Source: Muricea muricata (lineage: Eukaryota; Cnidaria; Anthozoa; Malacalcyonacea; Plexauridae). Taken from it: a stretch of DNA of 64,000 bases. The notes below the pieces were generated by a model that saw only the letters and a program-made list of their open reading frames with translations, was not told the DNA's origin and did no database searches. The stretch spans positions 56,594,594 to 56,658,593 of the forward strand of contig OY979716.1 in NCBI GenBank assembly GCA_963855995.1, written 5' to 3'. Below are positions 34,872-46,055 of this stretch, piece by piece; the first letter of the stretch is position 1, and each line of letters starts with the position of its first letter. The translations under genes and the position numbers were made by a program.

Positions 34872-35892
34872 TACATAATGTGTGAATAAGTTACGTTGGA
34901 GTCAAGCTGATATTAATATCAAGCCGTGACACATTGTAGCCTGTGGGCAGTCCCATGACATATATACTGTTATATATATACTGTTAGATATTCACAGTCA
35001 CAAATGTAAACGTGCTGTCGGACTGGGTAGAATTAAAACAGACTGGAGACGGGGTAGAAAGTTTTGAAAAGCTTTGAGCCTTCAACTACAAAGCTTGAAA
35101 TTGAACTCGCATTACGCTTTGAGTTTAAGGTTTTTTTAAATGGCAACCTTTTTTGAATTAAATGTATTATAAAATTAATTGTAATCAAGCATAATGTTGA
35201 TTTTTTTCTCTGCAGGAGTTTGGCTAAATCTGATAGCTTTGTAAAACACAAACTCAGTCAGCTTTACATGATGTGCATGAATTGAAATAATTCGGTAACA
35301 AGGTAAACATTTTTTAAATTAGTGGATGGCACCGACCAACGAATTCAAATGTAATTTTATTTGATAGTTTTATATTGTTTATGAAAAATGTGATATAGAA
35401 AATAAGGAATTATTTGTATTGAAAGATTTTAATTAAGATTGGAAGTTCATGTGGATGCAATCTGTAAAAAGGCAGTGCATGGATAATAGAGATAGGAAAA
35501 CCGTTCTGTGATTCTCATTTTGCTTATGTTAGCTTTAACAATGATATTAAAAACCTTGATAAATTTGGTGGTCCTTGTGTCTGCTATTTTATTGCTGTTG
35601 TAAGCTACTGCGTGCCTTGCTTCGATGTTCTTTCCGTTCCTTTTCGTGTTTACGGCGTTCTCGTTGTTCTCGGCGTTCTCGTTGTTCTCGGCGTTCTCGT
35701 TGTTCTCGGTCTTGGTGTTCTTGGACTTTTTAGGTTACTCTCAGTCTTTGGAGTTACTTGCCTTAGTGCACTTTTTATTGCACATTTTTTTATCTTTTAA
35801 ATTCCTACTTTTTTAACTGTTACCGATGTCTTATTATTGATTACAACCTAAATTGTTGCATAGGTCTTGGTCATGCACAGCAAAAATACATC
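34872..35892. other. Intergenic; short minisatellite
   Basis: No gene is recognised. About three copies of an 18-bp unit, GTTCTCGTTGTTCTCGGC, lie at 35,655-35,710 and create spurious open frames rich in Val-Leu or Phe-Ser repeats. Confidence 0.6.
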
Positions 35893-36231
35893 ATGCTCAG
35901 GGAAAAACCACAATACCACCAAAAAGAGCATCAGCCAATCACTACCAACCTACCGAGAGGTGCTACAATACTCGAAGATAATGTCATAATGCCTAGTTTC
36001 CTTGATCAACTGACCAATGACATCAAGTTGAAATGTCCACTTCTGACTAATATAGTTAATTCTCTTGCTGTTGGAAAGTCAACTGAGAAAAATGTTGGGA
36101 AAAAGGATTGTGACTTTAAATTTAAGGCAGCTATTCAGACTGTCATGGCATTAGATGATATTAGAAGTGAAAGGTCCAAAAGTAGCTTCTCAACTATATT
36201 TGGACTGCTTTTAATTGCTCATGAAGCATAG
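35893..36231 (+). pseudogene. Second fragment similar to the 2.2-2.5 kb domain
   Basis: The frame contains VIMPSFLDQLTNDIKLKCPL, then LTNIVNSLAV, KFKAAIQTVMALDDIRSERS and FSTIFGLLLIAHEA, and then a stop. The pattern of an acidic/aromatic start, a PLLxNI block, and an approximately 20-residue gap to a helix ending in ERS/ERW parallels FDKVWNEMATNVPFLKNIF and FIYSILMNERW at 2,280-2,450. A TTGCATAG acceptor precedes it at about 35,863. I read both as degenerate members of one transposon-borne family. The function is unknown. Confidence 0.4.
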
Positions 36232-37004
36232 AAAGCAATGTTGATTGTACTGGAGCCATTTGGTCTTTGCAAATCATACAACTTTTAGTGAGTTTTAGTA
36301 CTTTTGCAGAATGTATTGCTAGTAGAAGGTGGGTTGGTGACAGTTACATTACTTTTAGTAAAATTAAGGTGGTCATTCTCTCTTTTTTTTCCAGTTTACA
36401 GCATATTAAGGTGCCTATAACACAAAAACTTTTTTGCAAGCATGATGTGAAAGAGTATTTAAAACTGTTAATGGTGTTACAAAAAAATTGAAATTATCCT
36501 AGAGTACAATAGTTTACATGCTTAAAATACAAAAAAAATATGAAAAATCACTTATAAAAGGGAGAATGACCACCCATAAAAAAGACAATTGGTTTACAAA
36601 CGAAACTACAAAGATCCAAGTGGTTGTTATTATATGGTCATTTCAATACAGAATATGGTTGGGCGATATTTTTACTCACGATTATCGTACTGAAGGTAGG
36701 AACTTGAGCGGTAATATATCCCAATTATGAAACCAACATGAATCAACAGTATTACTGTAGTCTATTGCGTAGTGAAACTGTGGCATGTGCAATGCACCTA
36801 TAGTACTTGAACAAACAAATGAAGACAAGTTTTATTTCCAATAAGATATGTGGCACAATTTGTTTTGCACTCATCACCATATTACAGATTATTGTGGCAA
36901 TTTCTCAGACGATAATCGGATACCAATTTCTAATATTGCCCAACTCCACTTATAGAATACACAAACAATCAATTTAAATTAAAAACACCATACTGTAGGA
37001 AATA
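36232..37004. other. No gene recognised downstream of the RecQ-like pseudogene
   Basis: AT-rich sequence with poly(A) and poly(T) runs and short frames only. Confidence 0.5.
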
Positions 37005-37313
37005 TTACTGTACGATTCTTGTGTATGAAATGGGTAGTTGACTATTCTGGACATATATGAACTGTGGTCCTAGGTCAATATAAAATGTATTTTTGTTCCT
37101 AGAACCTACCTCACTTGGTACTGGCCTTAACACTTCCATGTAAACAAGGATGTACAGAATGTACTCTGCATCACTTACAGTTGATTTGTAACACCCAAAT
37201 TTATCTGCATTATTGTATCCATATCTTCTCACATCTCCATTGCACTTTCCAGTGATAACATAAGCTAGTTGCTTTAGAGTGAACATTCTAGGACTTAATC
37301 TTTTCATGCTTAA

Positions 37314-37829
37314 AGGGAAATGGCAACAAAAATTTTTATTGTCTCATTTGAAAGAGACCCTAAAAGTAACATATAGACGTCTTTTACAAAGTTTTTATAT
37401 CTGTTTTACTTTGGGAGATATTGTCACCTGAATAATCGAACTGTCCGCCATCTTGGATTAATTTTTAACCTCATTAACAATGTTTTGGTGACGTCACAAC
37501 AGGGACAAGCTATTCAAAACTTCTCCTAAATATCTACCAACAATCAAATATTGTTTAAAATCTTTTCAGTCCGTGCTGAAATCTGAAACACCATATGTGT
37601 GGTTATTGCAGAAGATTAATCATTGTGTCGTAAGAAAAAAAAATTGCGTGACCCCAGTTGTGACGTATCATGCATATCTACAAATATCCAAGATGGCGAA
37701 CAACTAAAGATTTCAAGTCAAAATATCTCACCAAATAAGGCAGATATAAAAATTCTGTAGTAGACTTCTATGTATTGTTTTGGAGTCTCTTTCAAATTAG
37801 CCGATAAAAATTTTTGTTGCCATTTCCCT
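37314..37829. mobile_element. 516-bp TTAA MITE inside a RecQ coding exon
   Basis: The ends are AGGGAAATGGCAACAAAAAT and the inverse, ending GCCATTTCCCT, flanked by TTAA at 37,310-37,313 and 37,830-37,833. The inverted arms extend well over 100 bp. The AGGGAA terminus fits the RRGGRR pattern reported for Kolobok elements. No protein is encoded. On the minus strand the RecQ frame runs LCL into the TTAA and resumes LSMKRLSPRMF on the other side with one TTAA removed. Confidence 0.9.
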
Positions 37830-38026
37830 TTAATAGACATAGTATTATGTCACATGTTAGCTGTGTAATATCCTGAACAGTTGTGTTCAAGGCCTTGATG
37901 CATTGATCACATTTTAGATGACAACACGTTTCGTTCCCACTGTCAAAATACTTCAACAAAAGCATCTTTCAACACACACCCTTTTGAAAACAGAGATAAA
38001 AAACCCCAGAAAATGTTTGTACCTTT

Positions 38027-38085
38027 TGCTCAATGTATTTTATCCTATGTATTTTATCCTATGTATTTTATCCTATGTATTTGAA
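38027..38085. repeat. 14-bp tandem repeat
   Basis: Three to four copies of TATTTTATCCTATG in an apparent intron of the RecQ-like pseudogene. Confidence 0.9.
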
Positions 38086-38539
38086 CCTTTTTTTAGAATT
38101 TTTATATACCGTACATCATAGATATTTTAGTTTTATATAGTTGGTGTGATATCATTTGTAGATTTTACCGACTTAATTATATGTAGATGTAGATGAATGT
38201 GTTTATTGACTCTGTGTGCTGCCTGAAGATAGACTTAAAATGCTTAACTGCATCAGTTGGGCTGAAGTAGAGTGTGCACTTACACGGCTACACTCTCCTC
38301 CGCAGAGGCTTTATTGGTTTAAAATAGTTTTAGTAGGATAATAGGGGGTAATGAGGAGGGAAACAATTGAAATTTGAGAAGCCTCTGCAATAAAACGTTT
38401 TCAAAATGGCGTCAAATTACCGCGGGAGATTGGCACGAGCCCAGACAAAAGCTCATTCATTATTCATGATGGCGGAACCCATGCGTATGAGTGTGAGTGA
38501 CTCTGATTTAAAACGCCTTTTGTCTGATAGATTATTTCA

Positions 38540-40826
38540 AAATGCTAAACGTTGTGGCAAGGTAGTGTGCATCTGAAAACTTCGTAAACTCGTCCATCCC
38601 GTAGAAACGAAAGCTATCCCCAAGAAATGCACTTTGCCAGTACTTTGGTTGTGCCATGCACTTTGGCAAAAGTACTGAGATCTACGACGTAAATCGAAAT
38701 CCATGATCTGTGACAAACGAAAACAGTATTTCCAGACTCTCCTGAATCTGTTGAGATCAAGCAGCAAAAAATTTTGGTCAGTCTTTAAATCGGTTTCTAA
38801 GAACTCGAGTATTCCGAGTAAAATGAAGTGGTGTGAAAATGACGAATTGCATTGCTCAGCCAGCAACCCAACTGAAATTGCCAACATGTTCAACCGCTAT
38901 TTCTATTCTGTGTTTCACCCTTCTGACAGTAACATCGATGAAATTGATTTTTCCGAGTCGAACTATGATCAGACAAGTACTATCGCTAGTATCGTATTAA
39001 CAACTGAAGAAATCTATCATGTTCTTTCTAACCTCGATGATAATAAAGCAACTGGTCCAGACAAGATCCCTGCCACTTTACTTAAGAACTGTGCGTCGAG
39101 CATTTCCAAGTCATTATGCGAACTATTCAATAAAAGTTTGGTTTCTGGCAAACTTCCCGACGAATGGAAACTATCGCACATTATACCAATCCCGAAGAAA
39201 TGTCTGAATGACGAAGTAACCAATTACAGACCAATTTCTCTATTGTCTGTCGTGTCAAAAGTTCTCGAACGATGCATCTACAATCAGCTGATAGTGCATG
39301 TATCCAGTCAACTACACCATTTACAGTTTGGCTTTCTTAGAGGCAAGTCAACTACATCTCAACTACTTCACGTAGTGGATGAAATCAGCAAAGCTTTGGA
39401 GAACCGAGAACAAATTGACTCGATCTACCTTGATTTTGCGAAAGCATTTGATAAGGTAGGCCATATTCTTTTGTTAAAAAAATTTCGGAATAACGGGTAA
39501 ACTTCTTAATTGGTTCAACAACTACCTTTCAAACCGTTCGCAGAAAGTCACCGTTCTTGGCAGTACATCTCAACCGCTTCCTATTTTGTCTGGAGTTCCT
39601 CAGGGGTCTATCCTTGGTCCTCTTCTTTTCCTCGTCTTTGTCAACGACCTGCCTGATTCGATTTCTCGTCAATCATTGGTTGCTTTATTCGCTGACGACA
39701 CGAAGTGCTATCGCTCTGTGACAAGAGTAAGTGACTGTGAAATTTTACAATCTGATCTTCACAATCTTGTTCAATGGTGTTCCAATTGGAAGATGGACCT
39801 TAATCTTAGTAAATGCGCAGTTAGTCACATGTCTCGAAACTGTCAACCATTCATTATGATTATGAACTTCTTGGTCATTCTATTAAAGTTGTCGACGCCC
39901 AGAAAGACCTCAGGGTTGTCCTTTCAAGCGATTTAAAATGGAACAAACATGTAGACATAACATCGTCAATAGCAAACAGAATGCTTGGCTTCGTTCGCCG
40001 AGTAGCAATGAATATCAATGATTTCCAAGTTCGCAAAGTTCTTTATCTCTCTCTAGTTCGTGGATTGTTTGCTTATGCGAGTCAAGTGTGGTCACCACAA
40101 ACTGTTAGTAATATTGCCAAAATCGAAAAAGTACAGGGACGAGCAACAAAATTTATCCTCTCTCTCCCTTACAAGACTGATATCTCCTACAAGGAAAGAC
40201 TGCAAACTATCCATATTCTTCCGGTTTGTTATTGGCAAGAATATTTGGACATGGTATATATCTACAAATGCTTAGTATATAAATCTGACGAAAACATTTC
40301 AATAAAACGTCGTGGCCGTGTTACGAGGATGAATGATCCTACGAATGGTATTCTTCTAGAGATACCAAGAAGTAGAACTGTGGCATATAAAAACAGTTTT
40401 TATGTACAAGCAACCAGTGTGTGGAACACACTTCCTAAAGATCTGAGACACAACCAGATCAGTATCATCATTCAAGACAAATTTGTGCCAATTTTATAAT
40501 AAACTGCTTGATGATATATTTGATCCAGATGATTCAAGAACTTATAAGACAGTCTGCATTAAATGCCACTCCACATGCTCCCTGTTGACTTTGTCAACAT
40601 CTTTCTGTTGCTAAGGGGTGCGCTAGTTATTTCTGTTTATATGTGTGTTGTACTGTTGTAGTGTGTGTTGTGTTGTGTCCTGTTAATATTGGGGTCCCGT
40701 AATTGGAGTTTTTCTCTGTGGACAGCCCCTGCCTTTGTATTTTGTATTTTTTATGTTGTCAATTTTGTCCTTATTTTGTTGATGGCGAATTTTGTAAATA
40801 AATAAAAAAATAAATAAATAAATATG
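38540..40826 (+). mobile_element. 5'-truncated LINE inserted in the inverted-repeat element
   Basis: Coding similarity begins near 38,560 (KLRKLVHPVETKAIPKK) within the linker between endonuclease and reverse transcriptase, so the 5' end is missing. The 3' end is an AAATA/TAAA repeat tail at about 40,795-40,826, immediately followed by sequence of the host inverted-repeat element. It is a non-LTR element, related to but distinct from the minus-strand LINE at 8-10 kb, whose tail is (TGTA)n. Confidence 0.85.
38560..40499 (+). pseudogene. LINE ORF2 reverse transcriptase, frameshifted
   Basis: Frames in order are as follows. At 38,703-39,500: FWSVFKSVSKNSSIP, DDNKATGPDKIPATLLKNCA, SHIIPIPKKCLNDEVTNYRP and IYLDFAKAFDKVGH, which is motif A. 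At 39,494-39,860: LNWFNNYLSNRSQKV, SGVPQGSILGPLLFLVFVND, and the catalytic FADD box in LVALFADDTKCYRSV. At 39,860-40,499: KDLRVVLSSDLKWNKHVD, FAYASQVWSPQTVS, and the C-terminal ATSVWNTLPKDLRHN. There are shifts near 39,490 and 39,860. An in-frame TGA near 38,676 replaces an expected Arg codon. The active-site residues are preserved. The frame damage inactivates it. Confidence 0.9.
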
Positions 40827-42905
40827 GCAGAGGCTTCCTGTCAATTTTTGGATCGTACCCCCATTGCTAGATGCTATCCCTCATTACCCCATTACCCCCT
40901 ATTATCTTACTAAAACTATTTTAAACCAATAAAGCCTCTGCGGAGGAGAGTGACACGGCTCTCTGTTTTGGTCACCCCACCCTGTCTCTTGATAATAATC
41001 CTCCACGCAATCTGGGATTGACATATGAATGATGACCGCTGCATCAGGTTTGTCAACACCCACGCCAACAGCTTTGGTACAAACTAGACATTGTATTTCA
41101 CCAGACATCCATTTATCAGAAGTATCTTTTTTTAGAAACTTTGACATATCACCATGTTACGCTCTTGCATTAACTCTGACACAAGTTTAGCACATATGAC
41201 TTCACATTCCAACCGCGTTGCCCCATATACAAGCGAGCAGCTACAGTCTTTAATTTCATTTGCAATTTTTTCATCTAGTTTACCATCGTTACTTGCAGTC
41301 ACATATTGAAGGTTTAGTTTATTGTAATTGTCTCTAAGCACGATGGGTTCAACAACAGGCAGGACAGAACAAACATCCTGCTGTACAATATGTGTTGCTG
41401 TTGCAGTCAACATGACTACTTGCACAGTCGGGAAAAGCTTGTGCAGAAAGTCAAGTTTAAGATAACATGGCCTGAATTCTCTTCCCCACAGACTAATGCA
41501 GTGACACTCGTCTATTACAAATCGTTGTATGCTTCCTTTCAAATGCAACTCTTTTAAGACATTGTGAAATAACTTATCTGCCACAAGATATTCTGGTGTA
41601 GTATAAAGCAACTTGAAGGGGGGGGGGGGGGACTTCAAGATGTAGATAATGTAGTATGTGCTGTTTGACTGTCTCTGGTAACTCACCATGTAAAGCAGCA
41701 GCCAAGATACTTCTATTTCTACAATGATTAACTTGGTCAGCAATTAATGCTATAATGGGCTCCACGACAATAGTCACTCCAGATTGGGAAACAGCTGGCA
41801 GATGGTAAACAAGGGACTTGCCTCCACCAGTTTGCATGTTAATAAAACAATCTTTTGCTTGTAGAATTGCATCAACAGCAGCTTCTTGGTGCCCTTTAAG
41901 TGATGAAAACCCCCAGATCTTTGACATTATTTTTATTAGATCTGCAGCACATGTGGCATCCACGGGGACTTCAATTTGTATTGATGAATCTGGTGAAATA
42001 CTCATGTATTCTATCATTGGAATACATTGACTCAATGTACTTGGATCACTGTCAGTTGGTACAGCTATAAAATTTTCATTTCCATGTGTGTCAAACAATT
42101 CTCATTTACAAATGTTCTTTCACATTCAATAACAGGAACTTCACTTTCTCGCACATTGAATAATTTCCATGCCTTGTAAACTTTTGTTGAAAATAATCCA
42201 CAGACAGTTATAATAGTATGACCAACAGAGTACATCTTTAATTTGCCACTAACAAGTAGCACATATGATGCTTTAATAGCAGCATGATAGTGGTCGACAT
42301 CTTTTATTTCAAGGGATTTTGAACAATAGTTTATTGTAAAAATTTCTCCAACTTTCTAATGTACAAACAAGCATGTAGGTATGTATAGGTTTCAGGTGCA
42401 GATCCAGGCCATGGCAAAAGTGGCTTGAGCCATGGTCAGACTTTTTCCGCTTAAAATATTCCGAGTTAACCTTTTTTGGGGATTAGTTAAAATATTTTAC
42501 ACGATTTTAATAAGATTATATTATACAGCAAATATAGCTCTATAGCAAACAATTTGAACCATATCTTTCTTAGCTTTGCATAAAGCTATTTAATTTGTTA
42601 ACACGTGGAGCAAACTATCAACAAAAACGTAACAACTAATGCTCCCCGCGCAATTCAGTTTTCAAAGACATAAAAACACAAATTTATGACTATTGTATAA
42701 AAAACAATTACCACATGCTCACTTTCAAGATTTTTTCTTCCATTATTTCGCCTTGAAGTTGAAAGGTCCAGTCCCTAGCAGCGTTCATATTTATGTCTGC
42801 ACCATGTTCCCACAAGTAGTGTCTTTTAAAATTTCTATAAAATATTTTATGCCCTCTGCAAGTAATGTGCGGACATACCAAACTATCACTGCAAATCTCT
42901 GCCAT

Positions 42906-43135
42906 TTTGATTGCTAAACATCAAAGTTTATTAACATCGCTTGAAAGATGATCCGGGCAAAAGTATTGGGACCAAGTTGACGAATTTTGCTAGGCCTTCT
43001 CCCCACAAAAACCAATGGTTGACTCAACGAGAGAAAGCCTGGGACTAGGCTAGCATTTAATAGTTTCATGAAAAACTGCGCTGTCGTTGGATACAAACAG
43101 CATAAACCATACTATCAGTGGATACAACATGACAG
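42906..43135. other. Flank between RecQ start and composite element; one minisatellite unit
   Basis: About 155 bp of plain sequence upstream of the RecQ-like ATG (possible promoter remnant, nothing specific seen), then one copy (43,062-43,135) of a roughly 72-bp unit that starts AGTTTCATGAAAAACTGCGC and includes CTGTCGTTGGATACAAAC. The same unit occurs in the same orientation beyond the other end of the composite element (63,874 onward). Confidence 0.75.
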
Positions 43136-43772
43136 CACAGAATAGTAAAAAACAGAAAGCTCACTCCTTTGATCTTTTTGACGCGGCCGCCAATAGACGC
43201 AATGCGCATGTGCTGACGGCCGCCATGTTTCTGGCCAGGTCATCGCAGCCAGAATAATAGGAAATTGTATTAGCTGGAGGCGTATTTACTGCTAAAAAGT
43301 CAATATTTTCCCTGATTTTGCCATTTGTCGTGTCATTTGTGGTTTCTTCTATTTCTTTAATGTTCGAAATCATTTGAAAGAGTGGAGATCAAAGCAAGCA
43401 TTTATTTGTATGAATGTCTTGAATGATAAATGCAGTATTGCCAGTGTAAAATTTTACACACATGAAAAACAGTAATCGATTTAGCTTGTCGTAATTCATT
43501 TTTGAACACATAATTGTCATGTCCTCTATCGCATAACTCTTTGCAGCATGCATATGTTTCCATACTAAATGTAAGTTACATGTACAAATGAACATGCAGC
43601 ATCAGAAAGGGTGTTGTCAGTTGTGTTTTCTCTAATTTTTTTAGGTGAATATGCAGTTGCAATCAGCTAATCACGGACATCCACAGAATAAACTTCACAA
43701 ATTCACTGAAAATGATATTGTAACAGACCAAATCGTTTTAATTATAGTTTAACCATGTCCCTGTTTCTATTA

Positions 43773-44090
43773 GGGAGCTTAAGATCGACAACGCGGCAAG
43801 TTCGAGGACGCGGTGTCAATATATAAGTACAGGAAGAAGCTTTTTGGAATTTGATTGTTTTAATGCTTTGTGCTAAAAGTTGGACTTCCAAAACGCTTCT
43901 TACGCCATAGCATGCTTTCGCGTTGCCCAGGGGACGTGATAATTCTCAGTTTGATGTTCTATTAGGCATGGCTACGCACTTGAGAATACCCCTGGGACCA
44001 CAAATTATTCATGGCTGTTGTCTTCTATAAAAATATCTTTTGTTACGAAGCAGCGTCGTCGAGCTGCCGCGTTGTAAATCTTAAGGTTCT
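43773..44090. mobile_element. 318-bp MITE in the left repeat
   Basis: The ends are GGGAGCTTAAGATCGACAAC and the imperfect inverse GTTGTAAATCTTAAGGTTCT, with inner CGCGGC/GCCGCG. The flanks TATTA (43,768-43,772 and 44,091-44,095) look like a 5-bp duplication. The right repeat shows the empty site (around 63,190-63,200, TTAATAGAAACAGGG in inverse). A second inverted block, GCCCAGGGG/CCCCTGGG, lies in its centre. Confidence 0.8.
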
Positions 44091-45157
44091 TATTACCTAG
44101 TTTTTAACAGAATGGGTACATGCCAGTTATGGACTACTTGAAGGTTAAAATTTCTAGCAGAACAAATACTTATTAAAAGAGGGTAGATACATTGAAGGAA
44201 ACACTATAAAATTAGATATAGCTTTTTGTCTTTTTGATATTTTTTTAATCAAGATAAAAAGTTATACTGGATGAATTGTCTTCTTTGTATTTTCTGAAAT
44301 AACGTAAATAGTTGTACTGGATGAATCAAATTTGTGCTTCACTCCAAAGTTTGCTTACATGTGTATGGAGCATTCACATTTTGTTAAAATTCATCCAAGC
44401 AGCTGTCAGTATCTTTTTCAATTTGCAGTGTTGCACATCTGCTATTGGTGTAACATTGAATTTCTTGGACTTGCTTGAATGGTGAGATATGCAACTATGA
44501 TAATTTAAAAGTATTATTCCTATGACAGCTGCTTGGGTACAGTACATTTTAACAAAAATAAGTACGCGCAGCGTACATGTGGCTAGCCGAAGGTGCCGAA
44601 ATTGCAAAAATGTATTTGTACTACAGAACACTTGTATTCAACAACTTCACTTCCAAAAACGTAATGAACACATGTTGTAATTTTATACACGCTAAGTGAC
44701 TGGTAAAAATGCTGCTTCTGTTACACTTTTTTAAATGCTATACTGTAGGAATAAACATACAAGAAATTGAAATTAATTTATTACTGTCCAGAATTCATAC
44801 AGGATAGTCAGTTTTGCTTAATTAGTTAGCATGATGGTAAAATGAGTATTACAAATACATAAATTTCAGCCTTTTCTGCAGAGAATGTACAACAATGTGG
44901 TTTCTTTTTCTGAAGGTATTCCAGAATCTGGTTCAAAAGGTTGCAGTTTAAACATCAAACACAGTTCATTGAATCTTTAAGCTTTTTGTGATCATCTAAA
45001 TCTTGACTAAATCTACAACATTTTTACAACATAGAATATTAACTAAGGTTACACAATGGATAAATCATAAATGTGTCTTAAAGAGGTGGAAGTCACTCCT
45101 GGAAATCCTACACAGGTCGAAATTGAACAAATACCCATAATTATTCTTGTAATTCTG

Positions 45158-45235
45158 TAGCCGAGTGGTCAAGTGGGGTACTGACATCGCACAGGCATAG
45201 GTTTGATTGTAGCTGTCTGAAGACCTATAGTCAAT
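45158..45235 (+). repeat. tRNA-derived SINE-like or tRNA-pseudogene segment
   Basis: TAGCCGAGTGGTCAAGTGG fits a Pol III A box (TRGCnnARnGG), as found in tRNA-Ser/Leu D-arms. About 30 bp later, GGTTTGATTGTAGCT resembles a degenerate B box. The region between them does not fold as a good anticodon stem, so I favour a SINE head or an old tRNA pseudogene over a functional tRNA. Confidence 0.45.
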
Positions 45236-46055
45236 TAATGTTCATTAACATATTGCTCGAATTTCAGCATGTGCATGATTTCCATTTGAGATTAAGCCAC
45301 ATTTATCCCTTAATAACTATACAACATAAGTGCCTCCAGAGTCACATGTTTTACATCTTGCAAATTATCACATGTGGTTTGTATGATAGCAAAATAGTTG
45401 ATTTGTATTAACTGGCTTTGCTGCCAGTAAATAAGCTTCAATAAATTTCTGTAGAACTTTGAGAGTGAGGTAGGAACTGATAAATGCAGAGTTAACCCAT
45501 ATTTACACTTTAATAGGGCTTGGAAACAACTCTCTCCAGTGAGTTTGCACCACTAAATGATTGCAATAATATAGTTGCTACCTAGTACAGTTGGACTTGG
45601 ACATGAAATTTATTGTTATTATTAAAGCAGAGTATTTTTATATACTATATAAATTAATAATGATATACTCAATGTTAATAGTACTTGCACTTCTATATTC
45701 ATAGAGTTTTTGTGAGGCTACCGTTAAGATCATAATCGTCAATCAGCAGGATTAACAGGTTAATTATGCCCCAATTGTTTGTCAAAAATATAACTAAATT
45801 GTAATGACCAAACTAATACTATTTTAGTTGACTATAGTTAGGTTTGAGTTCAAGTATGACTTGTGAGTTCGCTTCGAACGATATTTTGTCCTCATAAACA
45901 GCAAAGTTTGCTCAAACACAAAATTATAATTACCTGTTGCACTAAGGACAAATTCCATGACAATGTAGTCCACCAAATATGTGCATTTTTACATCAAATA
46001 CACGAAATATAAACATAGTGGTTAGCCGCTGACCGGCTAGCCACAAAAAGTGAAT

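Larger units (their letters stand above)
38290..40952. mobile_element. Inverted-repeat element with 8-bp duplication (hAT-type size), split by a LINE
   Basis: The left end is ACACTCTCCTCCGCAGAGGC at 38,290, and the inverse end finishes ...GCGGAGGAGAGTG at 40,952. The repeats share TTATTGGTTTAAAATAGTTT and TAGGATAATAGGGGGTAATG. The flanks ACACGGCT at 38,282-38,289 and 40,953-40,960 are a perfect 8-bp duplication, as produced by hAT-superfamily transposition. Apart from the LINE inside, only about 300-400 bp of element sequence remain, so it was a short non-autonomous element. It interrupts the RecQ-like gene just after helicase motif VI. Removing it with one duplication copy joins NREPC to KCTLYFSPT in frame. 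Confidence 0.85.
37005..42905 (-). pseudogene. RecQ-type DNA helicase pseudogene
   Basis: Read from 42,905: exon 1 (to about 42,712) MAEICSDSLVCPHITCRGHK. A second exon (about 42,350-42,065) encodes a region that ends near FVNEN. Then, in a shifted frame, come the helicase motifs: FSSLKGHQEAAVDAILQAKD, motif I MQTGGGKSLVYHLPA, motif Ib TPEYL, motif II (DECH) in FVIDECHCISLWG, motif III MLTATAT, motif V VGVGVDKPDAAVIIH and motif VI region DYYQETGWGDQN. After an inserted element the chain resumes at 38,281 with LYFSPTDAVKHFK, then the RecQ zinc module ETCCHLKCDQC (about 37,950-37,900), then, after a second insertion, an RQC winged-helix-like end (MFTLKQLAYVITGK). DECH in place of DEAH is seen in some RecQ relatives. 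The frame is shifted near 42,090, at a 14-G run (about 41,620) and near 41,140. RecQ enzymes unwind 3'-5' at recombination intermediates. The ancestral copy was probably a real or element-amplified helicase. Confidence 0.85.

Noticed and set aside
35612-35816. Long hydrophobic Val/Leu- or Phe/Ser-repeat frames
   Set aside because: They are produced by an 18-bp minisatellite. All three frames stay open for that reason.
45158-45235. Functional tRNA-Ser or tRNA-Leu gene
   Set aside because: The A-box region is good, but the anticodon stem and B box do not fit; more likely a SINE head or relic.
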